A DNA stretch of 33,284 nt from an uncultured Desulfovibrionaceae bacterium (GCA_944324045.1 CALUUT010000068.1:1-33284); one strand, 5' to 3'. Positions 16,794-25,987 are shown, counted from the stretch's first letter. The notes: generated by a model from the sequence alone, not told the origin. A program made the numbers and translations.

Positions 16794-16826
16794 GCGCCGG
16801 ACGGATTTTCCCGTGAGGCGGCCTGC

Positions 16827-17255
16827 ATGTCTGAATTGCGTTTTTTTGAGCGGTTGCGCGCCCTTGAGGCGGAACCTAAAAAGCGCGGCCGGCAATGTTC
16901 CGATGCCGTGATGGATTCCATTGTCCGGCATCTTGCCCATATTCTCAACACCCGCAAGGGAACGGTTCTGCTTGATCCTGAATTCGGGCTCCAGGACTAT
17001 ACGAATTTCGGTTCCAGTTTCAGCGAAGATACGGTCGGCGCGGTGCGTCGTTCCATAGAACGGCTTGTCCGCCGCTATGAGCCGCGCATTCAGGAGCTTT
17101 GCATTCAGCCGCGTCCTGTTCCGCCGGAGGAACTGGAACTTGCTTTTGATATCAGCGGCGTCGTTTCTCTGGACGGCGGCCGCAGTCCTTTGCATATGAA
17201 GACCAATATCCGCTGCAGCGGCGAAGTTCACGTTTCAAGGCGGGACGCTGTATGA
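16827..17255 (+). CDS. tssE: T6SS baseplate protein TssE (gp25-like)
   Basis: The 142-residue product belongs to the gp25/lysozyme-like baseplate family. Key stretches are SIVRHLAHILNTRKGTVLLD and PEFGLQDYTNF, followed by the helix with RRSIERLVRRYEPRI. TssE links the baseplate wedge to the first sheath ring. The ATG at 16827 has GAGG eight bases upstream; longer in-frame starts run into hcp and are excluded. Its stop overlaps the tssF start (ATGA). Confidence 0.93.
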   Translation: MSELRFFERLRALEAEPKKRGRQCSDAVMDSIVRHLAHILNTRKGTVLLDPEFGLQDYTNFGSSFSEDTVGAVRRSIERLVRRYEPRIQELCIQPRPVPPEELELAFDISGVVSLDGGRSPLHMKTNIRCSGEVHVSRRDAV

Positions 17256-18991
17256 AGCCGGAACTGTTCCAGCGTGAACTTGGGCGTTTGCGCGAGCTGT
17301 CCCGCGAGTTCGCGCAAAAGCATCCGGCAATCGCCCCGTTTTTGCTGAGCGAAAGCGCCGATCCGGATGTGGAGCGCATTCTTGAAGGTTCGGCCTTTCT
17401 GGCCGCCATGGTGGGCGAGAAGATTGAGGATCAGCTGCCTGAGATCATTCATACGCTGACCCAGGTTCTGTTTCCGCATTATTTAAAGCCCATTCCAAGC
17501 ATGACCATTATGCGCGTCGCGCCCAAGCCGGGGCTTATGGAGCCGCTTCTCGTGCCGCGGGGAACCCGCTTTGCGTCTTTGCCGGTGAACGGCTCGCCGT
17601 GTTTTTTCGCATCCGCGAGAGATATCCGCCTTCTTCCTTTGACCCTGGTCCATTGCGGCTGGAGTGAAGAGGCCGAAGGGGCGCTGCGGCTTCGGTTCGC
17701 GGCCCAGGGCGTGCCCATGAACGCATGGGAAGTCGATTCGCTGCGTTTTTTCTTTCCCGGAGAATATGCGCCCGCATGCGAGCGATACAGAATGCTTTTA
17801 TCGCATGTCCGGCAGGTCGTGTTGCGCGAGCATGGCTCCGAGCGCGTTTTGCGCCTTCCGGGAAGCGCAATTCATGCCGCGGGATTTACGGAGGACGACG
17901 CCGTTCTTCCCTATGAGCGCCGCTCTTTTTCCGGATTCCGCATCCTTCAGGAATTTTTTACGTTTCCGGAGAAATACCTGTTCCTTGACGTGGTCAACCT
18001 TGGGCCTTTTTTCGCCGGGGCGTCGGGGAAAGGGTTCGACATGGATTTGCATGTGGACCGGACGACGTTTCCTGATGCGATTGCGTTTCGCAAGGAACAT
18101 ATCGCGCTGCACGCGGTCCCGGCCATAAATCTGTTTGAGCATGACGCGGAGCCCGTGCGCGTTGACTTCACGCAGCCGGAATACAAGCTTGTTCCAGCGG
18201 ATAACGCATCCGGGGCGTATGAAATTCATTCCATCCTCAAGGCGACAGGGCTTTTGCAGGGCAGTTCGGCGGAGCGGCGGTATCGTCCGTTTGAAGTGTT
18301 CGGTCCGCTGGACGACGACACGCCGGCCTTTGCCCAAAGCATTCGCTGCAATGCGTCTGATGAGCGCGTTCAGTGGCATATTTCCTTCGCCCGTCCCGGC
18401 GAGCGGGATTTTGAAAAGGCGTTTTGTCCGGAAACGTTGTCTGTCCGTCTTTTATGCACGAACGGGACGTTGCCGGAATCCCTGAAGGCCGGCGATATCT
18501 GCAACGCCACGGACAACTCGCCGGTTCTGGCTGATTTTGAAAACCTGTCCATGCCCACGCCCTATTATCCGCCGCAGTTGGACGGCCATGTTTTATGGCG
18601 TCTGGCGTCGCACATGTACGTCAATTATTTTTCCATAAACGACTGCGACAGTTTGCGGGCTCTGCTTCGATTGTACATACGCGGCGGCATGCGCGACCAG
18701 GGCGGCTATCGCGCCCGGCTCAAGCGCATCGAGGCGCTTTCCGAACTGCGGCTTAAAAGCGAAAACAGGCTGGTCGGCGGGTTTATGATGCGCGGCAACG
18801 CCATAAGCCTGACAGTGGATCCCGCGGGGTTTCCCTGCAAGGGAGACATGCTTTTGTTCGGTTCCGTGCTGGACCGTTTTTTCAGCGGGTATGCGGCGAT
18901 CAACAGCTATACGCGCTTTAGCCTTGAAAATCGAAACAACAAGGAGACGCTTTCATGGCCGGCCCGTCTGGGGAGCCGCTCCCTTCTGTAA
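17252..18991 (+). CDS. tssF: T6SS baseplate protein TssF
   Basis: The 579-residue product is a full-length TssF (DUF879). The N-terminus (ELGRLRELSREFAQKHPAIA) and DPDVERILEGSAFLAA at about 36-51 are family signatures, and LPEIIHTLTQVLFPHYLKPI follows. TssF forms the baseplate wedge with TssG and TssE and contacts TssK. Translation is probably coupled to tssE through the ATGA overlap, and the gene overlaps the start of tssG by 37 bases. Confidence 0.96.
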   Translation: MKPELFQRELGRLRELSREFAQKHPAIAPFLLSESADPDVERILEGSAFLAAMVGEKIEDQLPEIIHTLTQVLFPHYLKPIPSMTIMRVAPKPGLMEPLLVPRGTRFASLPVNGSPCFFASARDIRLLPLTLVHCGWSEEAEGALRLRFAAQGVPMNAWEVDSLRFFFPGEYAPACERYRMLLSHVRQVVLREHGSERVLRLPGSAIHAAGFTEDDAVLPYERRSFSGFRILQEFFTFPEKYLFLDVVNLGPFFAGASGKGFDMDLHVDRTTFPDAIAFRKEHIALHAVPAINLFEHDAEPVRVDFTQPEYKLVPADNASGAYEIHSILKATGLLQGSSAERRYRPFEVFGPLDDDTPAFAQSIRCNASDERVQWHISFARPGERDFEKAFCPETLSVRLLCTNGTLPESLKAGDICNATDNSPVLADFENLSMPTPYYPPQLDGHVLWRLASHMYVNYFSINDCDSLRALLRLYIRGGMRDQGGYRARLKRIEALSELRLKSENRLVGGFMMRGNAISLTVDPAGFPCKGDMLLFGSVLDRFFSGYAAINSYTRFSLENRNNKETLSWPARLGSRSLL

Positions 18992-20070
18992 TCGCGAATC
19001 TTCTGGAGTCGCCGCACACGTTTTCCTTTTTCCAGGCCGTGCAGCTTTTATCCGCGTATGCCCAATCGCGGCACGGGCAGACGGCGGACGCTTTTTTGCG
19101 CGATTCCCTGCGGGTGCGCGCAGACCTTACGCTGGCCTTTCCCGCGTCGGATATTGTTTCCTGCGAAATCGAGCGGCCGCAGCCGTCCGCGGAACATGCG
19201 GACGAGAGCGCCGTTTTGGAGCGCTACCGGCTTGTCGCGACGTTTCTTGGGCTTTACGGCACAGGCTCTCCCCTGCCTACCTATTATACCGAAGATCTCC
19301 TTGACGAGGCCGGCGAAGACGGCAGCGTCGTCCGTGATTTCCTTGATATCGCGGCCAGTCCGTTTTTTTCGCTGTTGTATAGGGGCTGGACCAAGTACCG
19401 GCTCATGCTGAAAATTGATGTGGAGCGCGACGAAACCTATCTTGAAGAGCTCTACAGTTTTCTTGGACTTGGGGAGCCGGCTTTTCGAAAGAATTTGTCC
19501 GTGGGACGCAAGGCATTGCGCTATCTTGGCCTTATGTCGCAATTTCCTCGTTCGGCCTGCGGGCTTGAGGGCGTGATTGCGGATTTTACGGGCATCAGCC
19601 GAGTGGAAGTGGAGCAGTGCGTTTTGCGCGATGCGCTCATTCCCGAAGACCAGCGCGCCTTTCTTGGCTGCCTGAATCACAGGCTGGGGATGGACATGGT
19701 GTTCGGGTCGCGCATGGCGGACCGGACGGGAAAGATCATCATCCATCTCCACGGCCTTGACGCGGAGCATTTTCATGCCCTGCATCCGCTGACGGCTCTG
19801 TATGAAGAACTGCGGCAACTGGTGCGTCTGTATCTTACGGACCCTCTTGAATACGAGCTGCATGCCGCCCTTATGCCGGACGAAGCCAGAACGGCCCGCC
19901 TTGGCGTTCGCGAATGGGGTTCGCTTGGCTGGAACACCTGGCTGTTTTCCGGGAATGCGCGCAAAACGCCTGTCGCGCCCATTCCCATGTCCCATCTGGG
20001 ACCGGAGGGACCGCTCTCCTCTGACGTCAGAGCGCTTTTTTTTCATGATGCGGACTATGCATGGACCTGA
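18955..20070 (+). CDS. tssG: T6SS baseplate protein TssG
   Basis: The 371-residue product matches TssG (DUF1305). The HTFSFFQAVQLL motif at about 22-33 is the family's N-terminal mark, and LGLYGTGSPLPTYYTEDL at about 97-114 is its best-conserved block. The C-terminal FREW-like region is present as GVREWGSLGWNTWL. It completes the TssEFGK baseplate wedge. The start has AAGGAG at 18941-18946 inside the tssF end. About 240 bases without a clear terminator follow. Confidence 0.95.
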   Translation: MAGPSGEPLPSVIANLLESPHTFSFFQAVQLLSAYAQSRHGQTADAFLRDSLRVRADLTLAFPASDIVSCEIERPQPSAEHADESAVLERYRLVATFLGLYGTGSPLPTYYTEDLLDEAGEDGSVVRDFLDIAASPFFSLLYRGWTKYRLMLKIDVERDETYLEELYSFLGLGEPAFRKNLSVGRKALRYLGLMSQFPRSACGLEGVIADFTGISRVEVEQCVLRDALIPEDQRAFLGCLNHRLGMDMVFGSRMADRTGKIIIHLHGLDAEHFHALHPLTALYEELRQLVRLYLTDPLEYELHAALMPDEARTARLGVREWGSLGWNTWLFSGNARKTPVAPIPMSHLGPEGPLSSDVRALFFHDADYAWT

Positions 20071-20310
20071 TGCGCATGAAAGCCGCGCTGCGACGCGAGA
20101 GAGAAGGATGCGCCCTTATTAGATATGAATGAGAAAAATCACCGTGATGCGCGGTTTTGTCCGTGGCGGCCGCTGCCCTGTTCCGGGGCGGGGCTCATGC
20201 CGAAAAATCCGTTGTTTTCACGAAGAAAAAGCAGTGAAAAACGCGCGCCTTGCGCAAGAGCGGGAAACGCGCGGCGGGCGTCGTGTCCGCTTATGTTTTA
20301 AGGAGGATGC

Positions 20311-21843
20311 ATGCGTCGTTTAGCGGTTTATCCCGACACCTGGGTTCCACGTTCCGATGATTTTGAGCCGTTTTATGCGCCAGGCTGCATTCGATATTGC
20401 GCGGCGCATTACGGAGCCGTTCTTGCGCCGGCGGATTCCGAATACGCCTATTGCGAGCTTGGGGCCGGCGCAGGGGCGCATATTGTCGGCCTGGGGTGCC
20501 TTATGCCGGATATCGCGGTCTGGGGTGTGGAAAGCAATCCTTCCGCCGCCATGCGCGCCGGTCGGCTCATGCGCGTTTGCAAAGCGTCCAACGTCACATT
20601 GGCTCCGTTGTCCCTGCAGCGTTTTCTTGAAGCGCAGACGCCCGCTTTTGACTGCATTGTCCTGCGCGAGGGCGTAAGCGCTCTTTCCGCAACAGACCGG
20701 AAACTGCTGATCGCCATAGCCGCGCGCAAATTGAAGTGCGGCGGGGCCTTGGTTCTGTCTTATGAAGCGCTTCCGGCGGCCGCTCCGTTTCAGGCGCTGA
20801 TAGCGCTTCTTCGCGAGCTGTGGTTTCATGCGGCCGGAAATGAAGCGGAACGCCTTGAGAGCGCATTAAATACGTTAAAGGCCATGCTGGAGACAGAGCA
20901 GGGACTCTTTTTTCCGAACCGGTCCATGGCAGCCGGACTGTGCCAATCCCTGCTCAAAATGGACCGCCGCGACGTGCTGCATCGCTACCTGACTCCTGAG
21001 TATGAACCGGTCTGGTTTCATGAGCTTGCGGCCGCGTTGGCGGAGCACGGCGTTTTGTTCCGGGGAAGTCTTGACTTTCATGCGCGTTTTGCCTCGTTTG
21101 GCGTATCTGAGAGCGCAGAGGCGCTTATAAACGGAGCGACGGTTCCGGAGCTTCAGGAAATGATTCGCGATTGTCTGGCCGGAACGCCGTGGCGGCGGGA
21201 TATTTTTACCCGTGGACGGGGGGAGGATTTCGGAGATGCCGCGCGGATTCTTGCTGCAACGCCGTTTTCCGTCTCCATGCGCGAAGGCGCGTACGCAGAG
21301 GCGCTGGCCACGCCGCGCGGCGAGATGCGGCTTGATATGTCCCGGCATATTCCGGCGCTTGAACGTGCGGCGCGCGACGGGCTTGCGAGCCCGGAACAGC
21401 TTTGCCGGAAGCTGTCCGCCGAGCCCCCCTATTCCCTGGAAGAGGTCGCGGATATCTGCGCCGTGCGTCTGGCGACAGGCGACATGATTCCAGGCGTCGA
21501 GCATCCGGATGAGGCGCGCATCCGGGCCTGCAACAGCGAGCTGCTGCGGCGTTCCGTCTCCTATAACGCCATGGCGAGTCTTGTTTCGCCCTTGGGCGGG
21601 TGCGCCCGGCTCAATCCAATCGCCGCCTTGTTTTGCATTGGCCTTGAGAACGGAAATGAGCCGTTGTCGTTTGCGGCGCAGACCATCGAGGAGCAGCTTA
21701 AGGCCGCCGGGCAGGCGGATGACCCTGTTCACAGGGAACAGGTTCTGCTCCGTCAGTTCGAACATTTTTCCGGCGTCATTCTGCCCGAATTGCGCCGCAT
21801 GCGCATTTTGCCCGACAAGGAGCATGACCATGACCCCGTCTGA
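20311..21843 (+). CDS. PKMT-like SAM methyltransferase with regulatory domain
   Basis: The 510-residue product has a class I SAM-binding domain. YCELGAGAGAHIVGLG (about 47-62) is motif I, and the acidic residue E74 in WGVESNP fits the ribose contact. A methyltransferase regulatory domain follows, with HRYLTPEYEPVWFHELA (about 224-240), a close match to the Tyr/Phe-His-Glu block of that domain. The C-terminal third looks like the helical winged region of the rickettsial protein lysine methyltransferases (PKMT). In that family the substrates are outer-membrane or cell-envelope proteins. Here the gene follows the baseplate genes, so a secretion component may be the target; this is inference. The start has AGGAGG four bases upstream. 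The gene overlaps the next by 14 bases. Confidence 0.78.
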   Translation: MRRLAVYPDTWVPRSDDFEPFYAPGCIRYCAAHYGAVLAPADSEYAYCELGAGAGAHIVGLGCLMPDIAVWGVESNPSAAMRAGRLMRVCKASNVTLAPLSLQRFLEAQTPAFDCIVLREGVSALSATDRKLLIAIAARKLKCGGALVLSYEALPAAAPFQALIALLRELWFHAAGNEAERLESALNTLKAMLETEQGLFFPNRSMAAGLCQSLLKMDRRDVLHRYLTPEYEPVWFHELAAALAEHGVLFRGSLDFHARFASFGVSESAEALINGATVPELQEMIRDCLAGTPWRRDIFTRGRGEDFGDAARILAATPFSVSMREGAYAEALATPRGEMRLDMSRHIPALERAARDGLASPEQLCRKLSAEPPYSLEEVADICAVRLATGDMIPGVEHPDEARIRACNSELLRRSVSYNAMASLVSPLGGCARLNPIAALFCIGLENGNEPLSFAAQTIEEQLKAAGQADDPVHREQVLLRQFEHFSGVILPELRRMRILPDKEHDHDPV

Positions 21844-22651
21844 AGTCCTTTCGCCTGCATCCGCAAAGGCGTCGCGGGAAGAAACCGCGAACCGCGATGC
21901 ATCGCTCAGGTCCGCGTCCGTTTCAGCGCCGGATACGTCCTGCCGCAAGGCGGGCGGCGTGGCGGATATCATATTTCTGGTGGATGTGACCGGCAGCATG
22001 CAGCCTTGCATCGATGCCCTGAAAGCGAACATCGCGGAGTTTTTAAAGACGCTTTCGCAATCGGACGACGCGGCGCCTGTTCGGGACTGGCGCGCGTGCG
22101 TGGCGGGATACCGGGATTACGATTTTGACGATGCGCCGCCGTTTGAACGTTTTCCTTTTGTGCGCGATGCGGAATCCTTGAAGGAGCAGCTTGACGCGCT
22201 TGAGGCCAAAGGCGGCGGCGATGAAGAGGAATCTCTGCTCGACGCGCTGTATGCGGTCGCGACATTGGGCGATGCCGCGCCCGGCGCGGAAACGCCGGAT
22301 TGCTGGCGCGCCCGCGGCGAAGCGGCTCGCATCGTCGTGGTTTTTACAGACGCTCCATACAAGGAAGTCATGCGGCTGCCTAAAGCGCGCGGAGGCGGCT
22401 TTTACGATGTGGCCAATGCGCTTATGGCCGAACGCATCATTTTAAGCCTGTTTGCGCCGGATATGCCCTGTTATGACCGGCTGGCGCAGATCGACAAGTC
22501 GGAATACCGGCCCATCCCCTATAATCCCGGCGACGAATACGGCCCGCAAAAGGCGCTGGCGGCGTTCACGTCCCGTCAGGAAGCGTTTAGAAACACGCTC
22601 ATGCAACTGGCCAAAAGCGTTTCCAAGTCGGCGGAAACCCCTTTGTTATGA
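21830..22651 (+). CDS. von Willebrand factor A domain protein
   Basis: The 273-residue product has a short disordered Ser/Ala-rich N-terminus and then a vWA fold. The metal-ion adhesion site is DVTGS at residues 52-56 (D-x-T-x-S form), with GGGDEEE as the second part and VVVFTDAPYK as the later strand. The DVTGSM form is typical of vWA proteins linked to kinases and other intracellular signalling rather than adhesion. There is no signal peptide, so it should be cytoplasmic. I chose ATG 21830 because AAGGAG at 21817-21822 lies seven bases before it; ATG 21824 is too close. It overlaps the methyltransferase end and the next gene start (ATGA), so it is co-translated with both. Confidence 0.82.
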   Translation: MTPSEVLSPASAKASREETANRDASLRSASVSAPDTSCRKAGGVADIIFLVDVTGSMQPCIDALKANIAEFLKTLSQSDDAAPVRDWRACVAGYRDYDFDDAPPFERFPFVRDAESLKEQLDALEAKGGGDEEESLLDALYAVATLGDAAPGAETPDCWRARGEAARIVVVFTDAPYKEVMRLPKARGGGFYDVANALMAERIILSLFAPDMPCYDRLAQIDKSEYRPIPYNPGDEYGPQKALAAFTSRQEAFRNTLMQLAKSVSKSAETPLL

Positions 22652-23316
22652 TGGAAGGCCTTTGTTTCGCCATAGGGCGCAGTTGGATTCTATCCTGTCT
22701 TGCGCTTGCCGGAGTCGTCGCCGTCATCCTTTTTGCGGGCATGACGCTTGGGCTGTTTCTCTGGAAGCGGGCCAAGCGGATACAACGGGAGTTCATCTTT
22801 TCCCGCCGTTTTTCGGCTTTGGCCGGCAGCGGGAAGATTCCGGACTCCGTGCAGACCGTAGGGTTGTACCTTGCTGTTTTTCCGGACAGGATAAAGCCCA
22901 AAGGCGGCCTTTCCGGACTGATGCGACGCCAGATATTGCGGCTGCATTTCAACGGGGCGCCGGAAGAGACTCTGACGGCGGCGCGCGAGCTTGCGGCGCG
23001 ACTGTCCGCAAAGGAATGTTTTGAGCAGCTTGTCCGGGAAGACGCGTTGGCCCTGGCCGCCGCTGTCGATGCCGCTGGTCCGGTCGGAAGCGAGGCGTCC
23101 GGGCGCGTCATGAGTCTTGCGCCCATACTGCTTTGCAAGGACAGACGCATCAGCCGGCTTTGTTTCTGGAATGTGTTCCTGCTGTTGTTTGTTTGCGGAT
23201 TGCTGACGGTATGGGCCTTTCCGAAAACAAGCGCCCTTTTTCCGTGGGCTCCGGCTTCAGATATCGTGCAAAGCGAGCCTCTCATGCTGAATGTGGAGAT
23301 GGAAATTGATGAGTAA
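22648..23316 (+). CDS. Two-helix membrane protein of unknown function
   Basis: I do not recognise this 222-residue family. A hydrophobic helix lies near the N-terminus (about 12-40, ending in a basic KRAKR stop) and another near the C-terminus (about 170-192). Between them lies a mostly helical, basic domain that should face the cytoplasm, with the C-terminal acidic tail (MEIDE) outside. Start codons at 22648 and 22651 are both possible and neither has a ribosome site, so translation depends on coupling to the vWA gene. Its place between the vWA and Sel1 genes suggests a membrane partner of one or both. Confidence 0.7.
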   Translation: MMEGLCFAIGRSWILSCLALAGVVAVILFAGMTLGLFLWKRAKRIQREFIFSRRFSALAGSGKIPDSVQTVGLYLAVFPDRIKPKGGLSGLMRRQILRLHFNGAPEETLTAARELAARLSAKECFEQLVREDALALAAAVDAAGPVGSEASGRVMSLAPILLCKDRRISRLCFWNVFLLLFVCGLLTVWAFPKTSALFPWAPASDIVQSEPLMLNVEMEIDE

Positions 23317-24526
23317 GTTATGCGCGTTGTTGATCTTTTTGGCCTTGTGGCCTCCCGCGGCGGCTTTCTGCGGATATGCGGAAGCGGAAGCGGCCTTTAC
23401 GCGCGGGGCGTACGCCGTCGCCGATGAAGAATGCGACAGGGTCATCCGGTCTTTGAAAACGACGCGAAAAGAGCGCGGCAAGGCGCATTATCTGCGGGGC
23501 GTCATGGTCCGCAACGGCCTTGGGATGGAGCGGAACGCGCATGAGGCGTGGCTTTCCTACAACGCCGCGATTCGCTTGGGGTGCGCCAGAGGCAAGTATG
23601 GTCTGGCCCTCATGCTGCGGTCTCGTCGTTCGCTTTTGCCGGCGTCCGCGCCGGAAGTCTTTTTCCCTGATGCGTTTCATGCGGATGCGTTGTTTGCGCA
23701 AGCGCTTCCGGCGCTCGAAAAGGAAGCAAAGGCCGGCGACCGTCTTGCGCAGGGCATGACAGGCCGGATGTATGAAAAGGGGTACGGGACTGAGCCTGAT
23801 GCCCAAAAGGCGCGGGAGTGGTACCGCCGCGCCGCTGAAAACGGCAATGCCGCCGCGCAGATCAATCTGGGATTGATGCTTTTGCAGGGTCGCGGCGGGG
23901 CGCGCGATCCCGATGCGGCCGGACGGTGGTTTCAGATCGCGGCCCGGAACGGCGACCCGCGCGCCCAGCTGCTTTGGGGCGTGGCGAACCTGAAGGGCTG
24001 GTCCGCGCCTGTCAGCTTTGACGCGGCGTTACGTTGGATTTCTTTGGCGGCCGGAAACGGCCTGCCTGAGGCGCAGACGGCGCTTGGCTATATCCTGTCT
24101 GGAAATGGGCCGGCTCGCGACCTTGATTCGGCAATAGCCGTGTTAACCAAAGCCGCCGCGGCTGGACAAACGCAGGCATGTTTGAAACTGGCCTTTTTGT
24201 TGGAAGGCCGCGACAGGAAACGCGCCTTGCGGCTTTATCAGGAAGCGGCCCGTTTCGGCGATGCAAACGCCTGCGCGGCTTTGGGGGCTTTTTTGGCTAA
24301 AAGCGGCGCGCCCGCGGATTATCCCGACGCGCTTCGTTTTCTGCGCGCGGCGGCGGAGCAGGGGCATTCTGAAGCCCGCCATAATATGGCCGTCATGTAT
24401 CAAAACGGTTGGGGCGTTCCGCCAAGTCCGGTCGCAGCCTGGCTCTGGCGCGACGCGCGGGGCGATATTCCGGCCCAGCAGGCCACGCCGGACAGTCCGT
24501 TGCAATGGCTGATCGCCATTCAGTAG
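23309..24526 (+). CDS. Exported Sel1-repeat protein
   Basis: The 405-residue product starts with a clear signal peptide (MSKLCALLIFLALWPPAAA, cleaved before FCG). From about residue 140 to the end it consists of Sel1-like repeats of about 36 residues, for example MYEKGYGTEPDAQKAREWYR and NLGLMLLQGRGGARDPDAAG. About six or seven repeats can be counted, some degenerate. Such repeats form a helical scaffold for protein binding, so this is probably a periplasmic scaffold for the secretion system; that is inference. I chose ATG 23309 because the signal peptide then starts at residue 1; it overlaps the preceding stop by eight bases. The gene ends convergently inside the phosphatase gene end. Confidence 0.82.
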   Translation: MSKLCALLIFLALWPPAAAFCGYAEAEAAFTRGAYAVADEECDRVIRSLKTTRKERGKAHYLRGVMVRNGLGMERNAHEAWLSYNAAIRLGCARGKYGLALMLRSRRSLLPASAPEVFFPDAFHADALFAQALPALEKEAKAGDRLAQGMTGRMYEKGYGTEPDAQKAREWYRRAAENGNAAAQINLGLMLLQGRGGARDPDAAGRWFQIAARNGDPRAQLLWGVANLKGWSAPVSFDAALRWISLAAGNGLPEAQTALGYILSGNGPARDLDSAIAVLTKAAAAGQTQACLKLAFLLEGRDRKRALRLYQEAARFGDANACAALGAFLAKSGAPADYPDALRFLRAAAEQGHSEARHNMAVMYQNGWGVPPSPVAAWLWRDARGDIPAQQATPDSPLQWLIAIQ

Positions 24527-25947
24527 GCGCTGTACGCCAGCGTTCCCCGCACGATTTCCACGTCTCCGCGCGCGCCTGTTCGGACGCATCCGCCGACAGG
24601 CGGCATGCTGGCGCAGGTGACGACGGCGTAGCGTTCCTGTATTCGGTGCAGGCATGCGCCTTCCTCAATGTGATCATGTCCGCGGATGAAGGTATGCATG
24701 GACAGGCCGAAGCGGTTTTTGAGAAACGCGAACCATTCGGCGATATCCTCAAAACCGTATTCCGCGGAGGCGCAGAAACGATTGACCAGCCGTCTGGGCG
24801 TATCCGGGCGGAATCGTCCCCAGACAAAGTCCCGGCAGCATTGTTCACGGTTAAGAGCTGTTCGGGCGTTCAGGCCGTCCCATTGATCCCGAAAAGGAAA
24901 CCCGCCGTGCGCCGCCCAGACGCCATGCGGCAGAAATAGGGCGCGCGGCGCGGATGCCGCAAGGCGCAGGCAGGCATGACCCAATGCGGCGCGAGCTGGA
25001 AAGGCGTCGCCCTCAAGCCAGCGGCAGAATTCGTCAGGCGTCACGGATGAACGAAAATGTCCCGCATGGCAGGCGAGCCCGGCCTCATGGTTGCCGCACA
25101 GGCAAAGAACCCGTCCCGGACGTTGGGCGGCCAGAATGAAAAAGCGGAGTAGGCATTCCGCGCTGAACGGGCCGTGATCAATAAGGTCTCCAAGAAATAC
25201 GACGCCGTCGGCCTGTTCCGGGTCGCGGGCGTCGATGTAGGCAAGCAGGGATTCAAGCGCTGTGGGGTTTCCGTGGATATCGCCGATGAACCACAGATTC
25301 GGCGTCCGCATGGTTTCAACAAACCAGACGCGCGCTTTCGGGTCGTGTCCGTGAAAGAGTCCGGCGCCGTGCAGGTTTTTCAACCCTTGGCTCAGGATTT
25401 CCGGAATGGCGTCCGGATTGGGAAGGGCATATCCCGAAACTGCGGGAAAAGCCGCTTTTGTAAAGCGGATGCGGGAAAAGTCGGCGTAACGCGCCGGACA
25501 GGAGACTGGAGGCGGCTGTTTTGGCGGGACGGAGCGCTCTGCGGCCGAAAGTTCCTTTCGTGTTTGGGCGATGCGGCGTATATGAACGATAAACGCATCC
25601 CAGGCCGGAGACGCCGCAAACGTCAGAGGGGCGGGCTGTTCGCCGCGCAGCCATGCTCGCACGAAAAGCCGTCTCGCGCCGCAAAGCGCGTCAGGGCGGA
25701 ACAGGCTCGGAAGTGTTTTGGGGAAAGAATATTGGGCGCGGCGCCGGGCGGCCTTTTGCAGTTCGCGGAGCAAAAAGGGCTTGTGCGCGCTCCAGAGCGC
25801 ATCCAGGCCAAGATGTTCAAAAAACAGACGCATGACGCAAACATCCGTAGGCTGCAGGCCGCGTAAAGCCGTGGGCATCCAAAGGCGGCGCGCGGCCTGG
25901 CGGACGAGTTCGCGCTGTTTTGCAGTCAGAGGAAACGGGGTGGTCAT
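24520..25947 (-). CDS. PPP-family Ser/Thr protein phosphatase
   Basis: The 475-residue product carries the metallophosphatase motifs of the PPP (PP1/PP2A) family in order: GDIHG (222-226), GDLIDHG (253-259, Arg of the usual VDRG replaced by His), GNHE (285-288), HGG (347-349) and RGHDH (422-426). The first 200 or so residues are an extra helical region with no motif I know. The start at 25947 has AGGAA six bases upstream; a longer frame runs into the kinase gene and is excluded. It follows the kinase by 40 bases on the same strand, so the two likely form an opposing pair that phosphorylates and dephosphorylates secretion proteins. The classic Pseudomonas phosphatase PppA is of the unrelated PP2C fold. 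Confidence 0.87.
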   Translation of the reverse strand: MTTPFPLTAKQRELVRQAARRLWMPTALRGLQPTDVCVMRLFFEHLGLDALWSAHKPFLLRELQKAARRRAQYSFPKTLPSLFRPDALCGARRLFVRAWLRGEQPAPLTFAASPAWDAFIVHIRRIAQTRKELSAAERSVPPKQPPPVSCPARYADFSRIRFTKAAFPAVSGYALPNPDAIPEILSQGLKNLHGAGLFHGHDPKARVWFVETMRTPNLWFIGDIHGNPTALESLLAYIDARDPEQADGVVFLGDLIDHGPFSAECLLRFFILAAQRPGRVLCLCGNHEAGLACHAGHFRSSVTPDEFCRWLEGDAFPARAALGHACLRLAASAPRALFLPHGVWAAHGGFPFRDQWDGLNARTALNREQCCRDFVWGRFRPDTPRRLVNRFCASAEYGFEDIAEWFAFLKNRFGLSMHTFIRGHDHIEEGACLHRIQERYAVVTCASMPPVGGCVRTGARGDVEIVRGTLAYSAY

Positions 25948-25987
25948 GGCGGTTCCTGTCGCATGGCGTTTTTCCGTAAAAGGGCGG

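Noticed and set aside
20071..20310. Gap between tssG and the methyltransferase as a possible gene or terminator site
   Set aside because: There is no frame with a ribosome site, and no clear stem with a T-run; it may hold a promoter, but none can be pointed out.
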